Below, in pieces: positions 47,402-59,404 of a stretch of DNA of 64,000 bases (its first letter is position 1; every line of letters begins with the position of its first letter). The position numbers and the translations under genes were made by a program. Below the pieces are notes generated by a model, which was given only the letters and a program-made list of their open reading frames with translations, was not told the origin of the DNA and made no database searches. The DNA lies in assembly GCA_949130495.1 (NCBI GenBank), contig OX422220.1, positions 122,511,810 through 122,575,809 on the forward strand, read 5' to 3'. The stretch comes from Sambucus nigra (Eukaryota; Streptophyta; Magnoliopsida; Dipsacales; Adoxaceae).

Positions 47402-48861
47402 TACTCCCCCCCTAATAACTGAATTTCGTCCTGAAATTCGAAACAAGAAAGTACCTGCTAAAAACAGCTCTGGATAACGTTCGCGCATCTCATCCTCTCG
47501 CTCCCATGTGGACTCCTCGACATTGTGATGTCGCCACTGGACACGCACTAATGGGACCATCTTTGACCGCAGTTTCCTCTCGCTTCGGTCCAAAATAGCA
47601 ATCGGCCCCTCCTCGTAGGAGCTATCCGGCTGGAGATCGATGTCCTCCACAACAATGTGAGAATGAGCCAAATTATCCCTAAGGTATTTCCTCAGCGAGG
47701 AAATATGGAACACGTCGTGAATCCGATGTAAATGCTCCGGTAACCCAAGTCTATACGCAACCGGTCCGATCCGCTCAATAATAGGAAACGGCCCCACATA
47801 CCTCGGTGCCAACTTCCCCTTCTTCCCAAAACGCATAATCCCCTTCATAGGAGATACCCTGAGCAAAACCTGGTCCCCCACTTGGAACTCCCTGAAATAT
47901 CTCTTCGCATCAGCATAACTTTTCTGCCTGTCTTGAGCTACCCGAATGCGACTCCGAATCAACTCAATTCTTGCCCAAGTATCCTGAATCACTTCCGGTC
48001 CAAGCAGTTTGTTGTCCCCCACCTCTAGCCAACATGTTGGGGAACGACAAGGCCTACCGTACAATGCCTCAAACGGATCCATGCCAATAGTGAACTGATA
48101 GGAGTTGTTGTAAGCAAACTCCACCAGTGGAAGGTACTGCTCCCATCAACCCCCGAAGTCAATAATGCACATGCGTAGCATGTCCTCCAACATTTGATTG
48201 GTGCGTTCTGTCTGCCCATCGGTTTGCGGATGATAAGCCGTATCAACCGCAATTCCGTGCCCATGGCCTCCTGAAAACTTTCCCAAAACCGCGAAACAAA
48301 TATCTTGTCTCTGTCAGACACGATATTTAAGGGTACACCGTGAAGTCTCACAATCTCTGAAATAAAGAGCTGGGCATACTGTCCCGTAGTGTAATCAGTC
48401 CTAACGGGTAAGAAGTGAGCGACCTTGGACAACCTGTCCACAATTACCCAAACGGAGTCGTGACCCCTCTGCGACGTAGGCAACCCCGTGATAAAGTCCA
48501 TGGATATGCTCTCCCACATCCACACCGGGACCTCCAATGGCTGTAGCAATCCTGCTGGTCTCTGATGATCCACTTTTACAAGCTGACAAGTGGCACATTT
48601 CGAAACAAACTCAATGATATCTCTCTTCATACCGCTCCACCAATACTGCCGTCTCATGTCTTGATACATTTTGTCCCCTCCGGGATGTACCGCAAACCGT
48701 GAGCCGTGCGACTCTGCCATTACCTCATGTCGCAATTCCTCTCCTTCCGGAACTACCAATCTTCCATTGAAGCGTAATCCCCCGTCTGAGCTAACGGTAT
48801 AGGACTCGACTCCCTCTGCTAGTAATCGAACTATCTGCTCCTGACAGAACGAGGCATTAGC
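47381..48861 (-). pseudogene. element J integrase with C-terminal chromodomain (broken)
   Basis: From 48861 downward: the HHCC zinc finger (HEVMAESHGSRFAVHPG... CATCQL); the catalytic core with MDFITGLP, VIVDRLSKVAHFLP and IVSDRDKIFVSRFW; a one-base frameshift near 48250, after which AYHPQTDGQTER follows in the next frame; a TGA at 48146-48148; then EFAYNNSYQ, GRPCRSPTCW, the GPFPIIERIGPVAYRL module and a chromodomain (RSKMVPLVRVQWRHHNVEES, then TWEREDEMRERYPELF). The chromodomain is expected to direct integration to heterochromatin. The frame runs over the PPT 20 bp into the LTR. Confidence 0.95.
47402..47414 (-). promoter_or_regulatory. polypurine tract of element J
   Basis: On the minus strand TTAGGGGGGGAGTA directly precedes TGTAATACCCCG, the first bases of the 3' LTR. 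Confidence 0.85.
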
Positions 48862-50148
48862 CTATGCCCGTACTACCTTCGTGACAATCTGCGGTGTAAC
48901 GGTCATCACCGACATGAAAGATCGGGCCACTGCATCCTGGTGTCCCAATTCCTTCCACTTTTCTTTCCACACCTCTGCCACCTCATCTGCTGGCCTACGG
49001 CTTAACGCGTCTGCTACCACGTTAGCCTTACCCGGGTGGTACTGGATGTCGAACTGGTAGCCTTTCACAAACTCAAGCCACCTACGTTGCCGCATATTCA
49101 ACTCTTTCTGCTTGAACAGGTACTGTAGGGACTTGTGGTCCGTGAACAGTTGGAACTTCTCCCCCAAAAGATAGTGCCTCCAAATCCGTAGGGCAAATAC
49201 CACTGCTGCAAACTCCAAATCATGCGTGGGGTAATTCTTCTCATGAGGTTTAAGCTTACGGGAAGCATAAGCTATGGCCTGTCTCTCCTGCTGTAATACC
49301 CCTCCAAGTCCTTGCAAAGACGCGTCGGTGTAAACTAAATACTCAACTCTCGGTCTCGGTAATTCTAACACAGGTGCTGAGGTCAATTTATCCTTCAATT
49401 TATCGAATGCCAACTGACAGGCATCACTCCAGATGTATGGCACATCCTTACGAGTAAGATGTGTCAAAGGACCTGCTATCTCCGAGAAAACCCAAATAAA
49501 CCTCTTGTAGTATCCTGCTAGACCCAAGAAACTACGAATCTCAGTTGGTGTCGTGGGCTGTCCCCACTCCCTCACCGCTGATACCTTCCCCGGATCAACA
49601 GATATCCCTTGGTCAGAAATAATGTGACCCAAGAACTGGACTTCCTTCAGCCAAAACCCGCACTTCTCATATTTTGCATACAACTCGTTCTGACGGAATG
49701 TCTGCAAAACCTGCCTCCAATGCCCGGCGTGATCCTCCTCTGTCTGAGAGTAAACCAGAATGTCATCAATGAAGACAATGACAAACTGATCTAGGAAATC
49801 CCTGAACACTCTGTTCATCAAGTCCATAAACACTGCTGGAGCGTTGGTCAAGCCGAAAGGCATAACCCGAAACTCGTAAGAACCATATCTTGACAAGAAC
49901 GCGGTCTTCGAGACATCCTCCTCCCTGATACGCAACTGATGGTATCCCGATCTCAAGTCAATCTTCGAGAAGAAAGAAGCTCCTCTCAACTGGTCGAATA
50001 AGTCATCGATTCGAGGCAACGGATACTTATTCCGTATCGTGACCTTATTCAACTCTCGGTAGTCCACACACAATCTCAGTGAACCGTCCCTCTTCTTCAC
50101 AAACAAAATTGGAGCGCCCCAAGGTGAGGTACTCTTGAGAATAAAGCC
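48862..50148 (-). pseudogene. element J reverse transcriptase and RNase H
   Basis: One open frame of 414 codons from 50106 (open upstream to the TAG at 50149-50151). RT blocks: [58 protein letters not shown] and the catalytic FIDDILVYS with both Asp. RNase [21 protein letters not shown] (first Asp), [13 protein letters not shown] (Glu), [12 protein letters not shown] (second Asp), [15 protein letters not shown] (last Asp). All catalytic residues are present, so this part may still fold, but a TAG at each end isolates it from the polyprotein. Confidence 0.95.
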
Positions 50149-50906
50149 CTATCCTAACAGCTGCTCTATCTGATTCCGTAACTCCCTCATCTCGGCTGGA
50201 GCCATACGGTACGGTGCACGTGCTATAGGTCTCGTACCCGGTAGCAAATCTATAACATAGTCTATCTCTCGACTGGGTGGTAAGCCTGGTATCTCCTGAA
50301 ACACATCCGAATACTCCCTGACTACTGGGATAGAATCTAAAGGAATCACAACCTCCTTAGAGGTATCCTCCTCAATGTAGTACAGATGAGCGGTCGATCC
50401 TCCCTCTGGGCGAGGCATCGCCACTACAAACATCTCTTTCCCCGGAATGGCAAAAACAATGCTCCCGCTGAAGCAATCAATCATGGCCCTATATGCTACG
50501 AGCCAATCCATACCGATGATCACATCGTGAACATGCATGTCTAACACTAACATGTCTGCAGGCAATACCAAACCACCAATCTCTACCCCACTCCCCGGCA
50601 TATAAAGAAAATAAGTGACCCACTCCCCAATGGTGAGTCGACACACGTCACTGTGCTCTCTGCCGTAGCTAACAATCCTAAAGCTTTCGCGAAGTGTGTA
50701 GCTATAAAACAGTGTGTAGCTATAAAACAGTGTGTAGCACCCGTATCGAATAATACCCGACCCATAGTGCCATGGATAGGAAACGTACCCTCGATCGCGG
50801 GCGGTGCCTGTGGAACTGTAGCCTGGTGGACGTTGTAGACACGTCCATACTGTAGCTGCCCCTGCTGAGCTGGGACTGCTGGAATGGGTGGCAATGCTGC
50901 CATCTA
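50149..50906 (-). pseudogene. element J protease and RT linker (broken, with repeat expansion)
   Basis: The protease is in the gag frame: GTMGRVLFDTGATHCFIATH carries the DTGA active site. Directly after it an 18-bp unit is duplicated (50692-50739), giving THCFIA twice before THFAKALGL. A one-base shift near 50590 moves to the RT frame, giving GGLVLPADMLVLDM and VIIGMDWLVAY, then the linker to SREIDYVIDLLPGTRP at 50260. Stops TAG at 50904-50906 and 50149-50151. The insertion next to the catalytic loop probably disturbs the flap or dimer fold. Confidence 0.9.
50692..50739 (-). repeat. 18-bp tandem duplication in the protease of J
   Basis: GTGTGTAGCTATAAAACA occurs twice and then partially a third time. 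It is in frame and inserts six residues (THCFIA). Confidence 0.95.
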
Positions 50907-52076
50907 TGGCGGTGCGGGAAGAGCGGCGGGAAACATAGGCCTCTGTGGCTCCTGGCGAGCACCCTGCTGCTGCTGCTGTGGGGCCCTGCCCCTATCAGGA
51001 CAATCCTGTCGTTTATGGCCAGTCTTGCCACAAACAAAGCACTTCCATGGGAAGTTCCCCCCTCTCTGCCCCTGCTGTCCCCGGCCCTGGTGGCCGTTAC
51101 CGTTCCTTCCTTGGCCCTACTGAAACTGCTGCCTATTCTGCCCCTGCTGGCCGTTTGGACCCTGATGGCCCTGAGGGAAACCTCCCTGTCCATGTCTGTA
51201 GTTCCCTGACCGGAACCTCTTACTATCCCCCTACTGGGAGCCCTGCTCATTCTGTCTCTTCCCCTGACCAAATTGTGCCCCGCTGGCACCATGTCCTCCA
51301 GTCCTGCCCTGATGGCTAGACTTCCCCGACCGCTTGCCCTTGGCCATATGAAAACGGTGGTCCTGGCAGTGCAACAATGCAGCGTTAACCACATCAGAAT
51401 AAGTGGCCAATGATAGGTTCCCTAGCAGATGCTGACGGATCCTCCAAGTCAACCCGTCGGTGAACTTCTCAATTTTCTTCTTCTCTGTTGGTATCTCGTC
51501 TGGAACGATGTTCAACAGATTAGTGAACTCGGCCTCATACTCGGCCACTGTCTTGCCTTCCTGCTTCAAACTCATCAGTCTCCTCCTCATCTCTGTATGA
51601 ACTGCGGATGGAAAGTACTTGCGGTCGAACCGCACCCAGAACTCCTGAATCGTGAGAGTAGCCCTCTCCTCTGCGGTGGTAATAGACTCCCACCACTGTA
51701 GTGCAGATCCAACTAGCTTGAAAGTATCTAGCACCTGCTTCTAAACATCAGTGCACTCATGCATCCTCAAATGCCTCTGTATATCCTTCCTCTATTGGCT
51801 CGAGACTACCACATCTGAGCTTCCTGCAAACTCTGGCGGATGTGCTTTCTGAAAAGCGTCACGTACACGCTCCCAAGCAGACGGGAATGCATTAACCTGT
51901 ACTGGCGCGGCAACCGACGCCTGAGGTGGTGCCTGCTGAACAACGGTAATGGCGGCATTCACCGCTTGAGCTACTATAGCTGCAACCTCAGCGGCGTTCA
52001 TCATGCCCTGAACTGGAGCGGGCTGGGGTTCGGGCGTTGCATCCCTGGGAACTCGTCGTGCACGTCGTGGAGGCAT
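50907..52076 (-). pseudogene. element J gag (broken by TAG stops)
   Basis: The start MPPRRARR at 52076 is preceded in frame by an ATG five codons upstream. Then an Ala/Pro/Gln-rich N-terminus, the retrotransposon gag domain (LDTFKLVGSALQWWESI, IQEFWVRFDRKYFP, RMMSLKQEGKT-like block, LTWRIRQHLLGNL), and a CCHC zinc knuckle at about 51045-51000 (CFVCGKTGHKRQDC). Single frame throughout, with TAG at 51792, 51741, 51231 and 51117 (low coordinate of each codon). Contexts such as FQ*G, GSQ*G and DV*KQV suggest former CAG codons in Gln-rich stretches. Confidence 0.9.
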
Positions 52077-52244
52077 CTGAAATAAGAACAAAGTTTATAA
52101 GTTCACTGTTATAAACTTAATAAAGCTGAAGAACGAAGCATACACAAAAAGAGTATAACAGTCCTAAAATATAGGGCTCTATATCAAAGAAGCTTAGCGG
52201 AAACATAATAGCCGTACAGATCCTAAAGGACACTAGAACCTGAT

Positions 52245-52256
52245 GCTCTGATACCA
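52245..52256 (-). promoter_or_regulatory. primer binding site of element J (initiator tRNA-Met)
   Basis: TGGTATCAGAGC on the minus strand, two bases after the 5' LTR, identical to the site of element B. Confidence 0.95.
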
Positions 52257-52258
52257 CC

Positions 52259-55238
52259 TGTGACACCCCGACTAATTAAATACCGGGTAGCTACTCCTTT
52301 ATTAAATTAATTCAAAAGGCCAAGTTGGCTCAGTTAATAGCATCAATGACAAAAACATTTTATTATTACTAACCACCTAGTATTTAAAAAGTAAATGCCA
52401 AATTTTAATTTAAGTCTGATAACATGCAACAAGTGTAATGAAGAAATAAATAACACCATTCACCATACTGAAGTAAAACGAATAACCATCACAATAGAGT
52501 AAATAAAGTCTGGAGGAAAAACTCCTCACTACAATCCCATAACAGAAATGAATAACCGAATACTAAAATAATACATGCTAAAGTCTGAAAACTGAAATGT
52601 AAAAGATGTCTCTGAATGGAAATGGGTAATATGCCCTACAACTGATAGATAATGACTCTGGAATCCAAAAGATAGAAGCGTCTACAAGCAAATCCCTGTA
52701 TCTTCCACAACCAGCTACAGCTCGTCACCTGAATGAGAATCCTATGCTTGGTGTCCCTGTGGCTGGGCACCTAAAATGGTTTTACAAGAAAAAGATTTGA
52801 AAAGAAAACGGGTCAGAGCCCGAATGTGGAGTTATATTTTAAAAACCTGCAAGTGCTTTAAAAACATTTTAAAACATTAAATGCAAAGTACATGTTAGGA
52901 CGTACACTCACATGATATTCTCACCTCTCGTCTAACTGTGCACTCCTAACGTAAGTACCCATCTACAACGATATAAACCACTAGCTAAGTGACATCATAA
53001 CTAGCTAGACTGTAATAGTTCCTACCCTTATTACCCGGTTCTATTAACATATAACGCTCGTAATTAGGTAGGGATTTAATGGAAACTCAGATGCTCAATA
53101 TGCAATATATTTCTCTATCAGCTAACTCATTATGTAACTCGAAACAATATCATAATTATTTATACAACATTATCATGAATATTCTTATTAATTTAGTGTA
53201 TATTATTCACATCATAAATATACAATACGAGCACCCCGAGAACTAAGCTGCGGTGCACACATACTCTGCTATCCATCACGGTACATCACGTACATAAGGA
53301 TCACATATTCCGAATCTCTCAGGAATAGTTCAGATAACAGAAATCACAAATAGTGGAGGCGAACACAGTCACATCATATGGGTCACGTACATACCTACGC
53401 TCCCACGATCAGTGGACTTATTAACATCCCAATAAGTCTTTCTCTGACCTATGTTCATCGAGGTACCAGTCTATATCCCCCCCGTAGGCACACAAGGATT
53501 AGAGGGTCCTAAGCGAACGCAACCTCCCGTGATAGCAAGTATGGTAGGTATGTCATACACAGAATTCATATACCAATAATAAGTAAACACACGTCTTAGT
53601 AATACCGTATTTTAATCGTAGTACATATCGCATTCTCGTACTAACTATAATTATCACAATTTATACTACTCCGATTTATAATCATACGCGCCATAATTTT
53701 CTCACGTCGTAATAGACACTCACGTCTCAACCCTAAACGGTTCATTCTGATTTAACTCACTTGTATATAATTTCCTTCTCATAAATATCCAAATGTCCCA
53801 AACCTATCACTACATCATCATTGGAAGGTTAACTATATCCTCGAACAATTTTACGGGACTCCAAAATTCAAAACAGTTCAAAATAGCCCAAACTGTCAGC
53901 TCGTTAGAAGTCTCGTTCGAACGAGTGTTCGAACGAGTTTGGGCTGTCAGCTTGTTAGAAGTCTCGTTCGAACGAGACTGTTCGAACGAGATTCCAGTTC
54001 GTTCGAACGAACTGCACCTTCTAACGATATCTCGTTCGAACGAGATATCGAATGAAACTACCCTTCGTTAGAAGAGACTGGTCAACTCGTTAGAAGCTCG
54101 TTCGAACGACCTGGGGACTGCTTCTAACGACTGGCCAGTTTCGGCCCAGATTTTTCCAAATACGTTTTTCACCATTTTTACTCCTCAAATCACCTCTAAA
54201 ATTTATCCCAAAGATTGTTTTAAAGTCTCTAAACAATCCTAAACATAATATAACCACATCCTATCACGTTTTTTATGGATTAATTCACCCTAATCATCAA
54301 TCAATTTACAAATACTTAAACTTTTCCCCAATTCATTCATGAACATGAACCCTAGAATTTGGAACCCTCAATTCATCAAATTTAATCCGTTTTTCTTTCA
54401 CCCAATCATGTATTAACATCAGATTAATCGTCTCCAAACTATTCTACATGCAATTTATCCTTAATATTCAGAACCTAAGTCCAATTAATCATGGGTTTTC
54501 ATTCATCTTCCAATAACAATTATAAATCTTCAATTTTCTAACATGGAAAGAACATTTGCTGAAATTAAACATAATTAAACCACTTGCCTTGTTTGTTTCC
54601 GGATTTGGTGTTGATTTGGTGAAGAATCTCTGCAGAATTTTCTCTCTTTCTCTCCTTCTCCAAGCTCCTTCTCCAATGGTGGCTTAAGGTGGCTAGGGTT
54701 TGTTTTGGGGAAAGTTGTAAACCTAAAGATAACCTCCGTAGATTAATGGTTTAATATGGGATGGTTAGTGGGCTTTGTGGGTTTAATCCACATCATATTT
54801 ACATCTCAAATTTTCGTCACTTTTAATTCCTAAAAAAGTAAAATTACCAAAATACCCTTTTTGTTGCCGGTATGGCCTAAAAATACCCCGGGACCCAAAC
54901 TATACCCCCGGCTAGTGTTTTCTGACTATCTCGACCCTTACGGACGCGTTGGCACACTCAAAACGACCATACGGATTATAGATTTTAAATTCACTTTTAT
55001 TATCAAAATATTACATCGTGACGCGGCGATCCCACGCTTCTCAACAAAATTTCTAAAATGCCGTATATAAATCTCACGACAAATTTCATAATATCAAATA
55101 CATATATCAAAACATGTATGCACGTAATCAAATACCAACTCGCATCTCGTTAGTATTTTAACCCGGATTAATTTCCAGTAGGATGCATTTAATTAATTAA
55201 TCCCAAAATAAATATAGTCAAAAGTACGGGGTATTACA
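52259..55238 (-). repeat. 5' LTR of element J (2980 bp)
   Basis: TGTGACACCCCG...GGGGTATTACA on the plus strand, nearly identical to 44408-47401. Differences seen by eye are mostly C/T or G/A changes plus the 14-bp indel in the palindrome cluster. Confidence 0.95.
53912..54110. repeat. TCGTTCGAACGA palindrome cluster in the 5' LTR of J
   Basis: Same organisation as 46061-46272, 1128-1337 bp from the LTR start, lacking one palindrome near the promoter-distal side (54097-54110). Confidence 0.95.
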
Positions 55239-55929
55239 GTTTTTACTTTACTTTATTTTTGAAATTATGCTTTCTTTGTGTTTGATAGAATGTGTAACTG
55301 ATATTTTAATTTTCATTTATTTGCAGTTGACAGCAAAAGAAGGTCTCCAAAAGAGACAGTAGTTAACTTAAAACATCTGAAACTTATCTGGGGTTTGCAT
55401 CAGACTGTTGCCGACGAGCATATTAGATCAGCTTCATACTTGCTGCAGTATAAAAGTTACACCCGGTCTTTTACTGCTCGTCCAGTGATAAGTGACGTAG
55501 AACCAGTACCAGCTTCTGAAAGTTCTTCACCTAAGTCACATATTCCTCTGAGTGAAAGAATGAAGAGAAGAAGAGCTCCTGCCCTCTTAGATTAATCTGC
55601 CTCTATTGCTGGAGAGGTAAAGAAAAGCAAGCATGATGTCCCAAAAGATGGGACAAGAAAAATCGATGCACCTCCTCCGGCTGCTACTGTGAAGGTTGTT
55701 GAGAATCCCCCAGTGGCTCCGAGCAAGGTCGCTGCTCTAAGCGAGGTTATAGTCATATCCCCGACTAAGACTACATCCTTGGTCGAGACCGTTGATGCTC
55801 CTCCGAGGAGGCTGAGGAGGAGCTCCTCGGTCAATTTGGCTGAATCCATCTCTCAGCCTCTAACTACCGAAAGTGGTGTTCCTACTTTCGTTGCTCCGAG
55901 CTCTGCCATCACTACACTAAAATGGTCAA

Positions 55930-56080
55930 ATTGTCACCTTTCAGCCGGTCACCCTTGTCAAGGTCATTGACCATGACAAAAAACACGTGTTTTGTGCCAC
56001 GGTCATTGACCTTGACACGACTGTGACAATTCTTTAAATAATTGTCACGGTCAATGGCCTTGACACGACCGTGACAATGT
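55930..56080. repeat. left subterminal repeats of the CACTA element
   Basis: TGTCA(A/C)GGTCATTGACC(A/T)TGACA-like units, spaced about 15-30 bp, in direct and inverted orientation. In En/Spm such motifs are TnpA-type binding sites and ensure end pairing. Confidence 0.9.
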
Positions 56081-56124
56081 TTGCAGCAAAAACCCTTTCC
56101 CCCTTATTTTTTCCCTCCCGCCGT

Positions 56125-56126
<2 letters not shown>

Positions 56127-56172
<46 letters not shown>

Positions 56173-56250
56173 ATATATATGTTTGTGTGTATATATGTGC
56201 GTGTGTGGGGGGTGGGGCAGGGTGGGGGTGGGGCAGGGTGGGGGTAGGGG
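56127..56250. repeat. (CT)n microsatellite and G-rich tract
   Basis: About 19 CT repeats (56127-56165), a short TG/TA stretch, then 56206-56250 with seven G-runs of three or more (GGGGGGTGGGGCAGGGTGGG and on). The latter fits the G-quadruplex pattern on the plus strand. Confidence 0.9.
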
Positions 56251-57281
56251 TTAAAAATGTAAATAAATAAGTAATTTTCTATAAATTTCCAAAAATAATA
56301 TCCAAAAATGTAAATGTAAATAATATCCAAAAATAATATCCAAAAATGTAAATGTAAATAATATCCAAAAATATTGGATAATAATTTATTTTCATTCAAA
56401 ATAAACAAGTAATTTTCTACAAATTTCATAAAAAAATGAAGGCCGGCTTAATATGTGATTTAAGTGTGAAATAATCGTTATATACTTATACTAATGGAGA
56501 AAAAAAATCATATATGGCATTTTTTGTTGACTTTATATGGTGAAATAATCACATGACTTTATTTTTTAAAAGCATGAAATAATCACATCCGAAGTTGCTA
56601 AAAGCATGAAAAATAAAATATTTTTTAAGATTTGTGGTGAATAACTAAAGTTAAAAAAGGTATTACTTTAGTCATTAAATTACTTTTTGAATTCGGGCGA
56701 TGCGCATAAATTTGTAGTAATTGTCTTATAATAAAGATCAATTAGTCTATCTTGTTGAAAAATTTGATCAAATTGGTGAGCCCTTCATATTTTAAAAATG
56801 TTGTTTTTATTCCTATTTAACTTTTCTTTCTATACACCCCTAATTATATTTAAAGTTTAATAAAATAGGAGTTATAGAGAGAAAAGTGGGGTTTCCATAA
56901 TCTTACTTTGTCACAATTAATTTATATGCCTCAAAGTTATTTTATCACTCTTAGTTTATATTTGTGATAATACTTTATTAAAGATTTTTGTGGGAACTTG
57001 TTATACTAGAACTTAGATGAACACTAAGTGATGAAAATAGTCCTTAAAATTGAAAATTAAATAAAGTTTATAAAAGTAAAGATGCTGGTAATACATCAAA
57101 GATAAATTAATAAGGACTAAATAACAAAACGTGTTCAAGTGTATAACAAGAAAGAAAATGCGGTATTTAGATTGGGTAAAATTCTTATAGTAATGTTAAG
57201 GGACTAAAATACCCAAGACAACTGGCCAGTAAGTCACGGACCGAAAAATTTATGGCGGGTGATGAAAGCCTGTAAACATGT

Positions 57282-57390
57282 TGGGGTGGGGGTGGGGGTG
57301 GGGTGGTGTGTGTGTGTGTGTGTGTGCAGGTGTGTGCGTGTGTGTGTGGCGGGGGCAGGGGGTGGGGGGATGTGGTGTGTGTGTGGTGGG
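57282..57390. repeat. second G-rich tract with (TG)n in the CACTA element
   Basis: Four consecutive GGGG(G)T units at 57282-57304, a TG microsatellite, then GGCGGGGGCAGGGGGTGGGG at about 57348-57368. Both flanks fit a G-quadruplex pattern on the plus strand. Confidence 0.9.
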
Positions 57391-57541
57391 GAAATCTTAA
57401 CAATATATATATATACACCTGCATGTTGTTAGAAAGTCTTAAATGTAATTCTCACTTTATTAATGCCAAACCCGACTCTCTTATAAGATATGCATATTGT
57501 GATAATATTATATCTGTACTATTAACATTTTTGTACAGCAA

Positions 57542-59260
57542 ATGTCTCCTTCAGATATTAAGGCGAAGATGATGATGATGTTGTTTATGATGATGTCGTC
57601 TGGGGTCGGTGGTAGTGGAGGCGACGAGGGCTCTTCCGCCCCTAGGCTCCCCAAATATGGGAAATTTGGGATTACCGTCGAGAACAAATCGGAGATATTA
57701 GCGAGATCCCTCGTTCTGCTAAAGACGGTCATCAGCCCGGGGTTTATGAGTTGGAAGGAGGTGCCATATGAGCTCAAGTTAGCTGTTTGGGTGGCACTAC
57801 AGGTAATATATTTATATTTATATTTATATGAATATTTCAATTTCAATTTCAATTTCGATTTCATATTTGTATTTATATTTATATTTATATTTATATTTAT
57901 ATTTATATTTATTCGCAACTAACATTGTATTTGTTGGACAGGAACAATTCAACTTGGATCCAAAGCTACGCGATCCCGTCTTGGAGCAGATTAGGGAGCA
58001 ACTCAAGTCGTGGAAAAAAATATGCGGGAACGGTACTTTGGGAAAACACGAGGGTCGATTATCCAATGGCGTGAATCCGTCCCCCCCAAGGAGATGATCT
58101 CATTGGGACAATGGCAGAAGTTCATTGACAATGAGATCGAGGATCGACAATTAGCATCTCGCCAATCGGGGAGGGAAAATCGGGCAAAAAAGACGGACGT
58201 GCACTACTCCGGCCGGACCTCTTACGCCGAGGTGGAGCATAGGATGCAGGTAAGATTTAATTTTTCTATAACTACAGAAATATATTATTCTTCATTATTT
58301 TACTTTGCGGGGCTGATATTAATTTTACTTTACTTTATTTTATTTCATGGGTTAGGGAGTGGGCCAGGGGGTAAGCCACATAAGCTCGATACTTATGTGG
58401 CTCTTCGGACGAAGAAGGGGAAGGACAAGGAGGTGTCCCCGAGAGTCGCGGCCACGATTGTAAGTAATCCGACAGTTTAATTTTTGTTAATTACGTTATA
58501 ATTTTTTAGTTTACTTATTTTACTAATCATGTGCTTTTTGTCGTTTCAGGCAAAGCTTAAGGAAGTGCATGAGTCGCAGTCTGATGCCGACAAGGCATCT
58601 TTGTCCACAGACGCACTCAGCCAAGTGCTTGGCTCTGATCGCAAAGGGAGTACAAGTGGGGTGAGCTCGGGGGTGGCCAAATCTAGGATCATCGGATTGG
58701 AGACGAGCGACACCGGGTTGGCTCGAACGGTGGATTCACACGACGCGAAGCTGTCCCGTTTGGAGGCGACGGTCCAAGATATGTACGCATTCATGAAGAG
58801 TACGTTGGGCGGAGACCGTAAAGGGAAAGGGAAGGAGAAGGAGAAGGAGGTGGAGGAGGAGGTGCGGGAGGACGAGGCGCAGGATGACGAGGATGTGTAC
58901 CTCGCTGCTTCATCACCGACACGTTCGTACTTCGATGATCCACTTCCCTATTTGGCGCCCTTCAACAGACCAATGTCGACACTTGGTTGGCCGAGCATGT
59001 TCATATTGGACGTATTTGATGGCCAGCGGATAGGGCGGGGGTTGAGGGACCCGAATATCGTCCAGTGTGGAATAGTTCATGGACGTGCGCTTCAAGAGAT
59101 GGAGTCCAGGGTGCTCGTCACGCATGTCATACCCGGGAAGGAGAACTCCCTATTGTGGTTACGCGAACAATGCGACACGACGTATATTAGTGGGTGCGTC
59201 AATTCGTATGTCGTGTGGCCTACTCACCTCCTCAGTTTTAACAATACACCAGACATGTAG
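57542..59260 (+). CDS. CACTA TnpA-like protein (plant Ptta/En/Spm family), four exons
   Basis: Proposed exons: 57542-57802, 57942-58249, about 58375-58459, 58550-59260. Introns carry GTAATA/GACAG, GTAAGA/(acceptor uncertain) and GTAAGT/TTCAG sites. The first exon starts MSPSDIKAKMM and has a Gly/Ser linker, then SWKEVPYELKLAVWVALQ. Exon 2 has a likely one-base loss in the A7 run 58014-58020; before it EQIREQLKSW, after it NMRERYFGKTRGSIIQWRES and SGRENRAKKTDVHYSGRTSYAEVEHRM, the family's core. Exon 4 has the SQVLGSDRKGS block, a coiled-coil/acidic segment and a C-terminus ending VVWPTHLLSF. Expected to bind subterminal repeats. Confidence 0.75.
57803..57941 (+). repeat. (TTTATA)n and (TTTCAA)n microsatellites in CACTA intron 1
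   Basis: Hexanucleotide runs fill most of the 139-bp intron. They generate spurious open frames of Ile-Ser and Tyr-Lys repeats on both strands. Confidence 0.9.
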
Positions 59261-59404
59261 TGACATTGTTTTAAGTTTGAATTGAATTATTTTAAGTTTT
59301 TACATTTGAATTATATCGTGATGCATATTGTCTCTATTTGAATATATATTTGAATTATCTTTAGTTTGTTTGGATATATGATGTTTGGAACAGGTACAAA
59401 TATA

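Larger units (their letters stand above)
44408..55238 (-). mobile_element. element J: structurally complete Tekay/Del chromovirus, TSD GTTTT
   Basis: 10,831 bp, flanked by GTTTT at 44403-44407 and 55239-55243. LTRs 44408-47401 and 52259-55238, PPT, PBS, and gag, protease, RT, RNase H, integrase and chromodomain are all present in the canonical order on the minus strand. The LTRs are nearly identical (about seven differences in the first 390 bp; a 14-bp indel accounts for their length difference), so insertion was recent. Seven TAG stops, one TGA and two frameshifts make it non-autonomous. The 3-kb LTRs and C-terminal chromodomain place it in the Tekay clade. Confidence 0.95.

Noticed and set aside
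50653..51701. Plus-strand and out-of-frame minus-strand ORFs over gag of J (including 50720-51394)
   Set aside because: Shadows of the Gln/Gly-rich gag frame; codon composition and motifs belong to the minus frame that carries the zinc knuckle.
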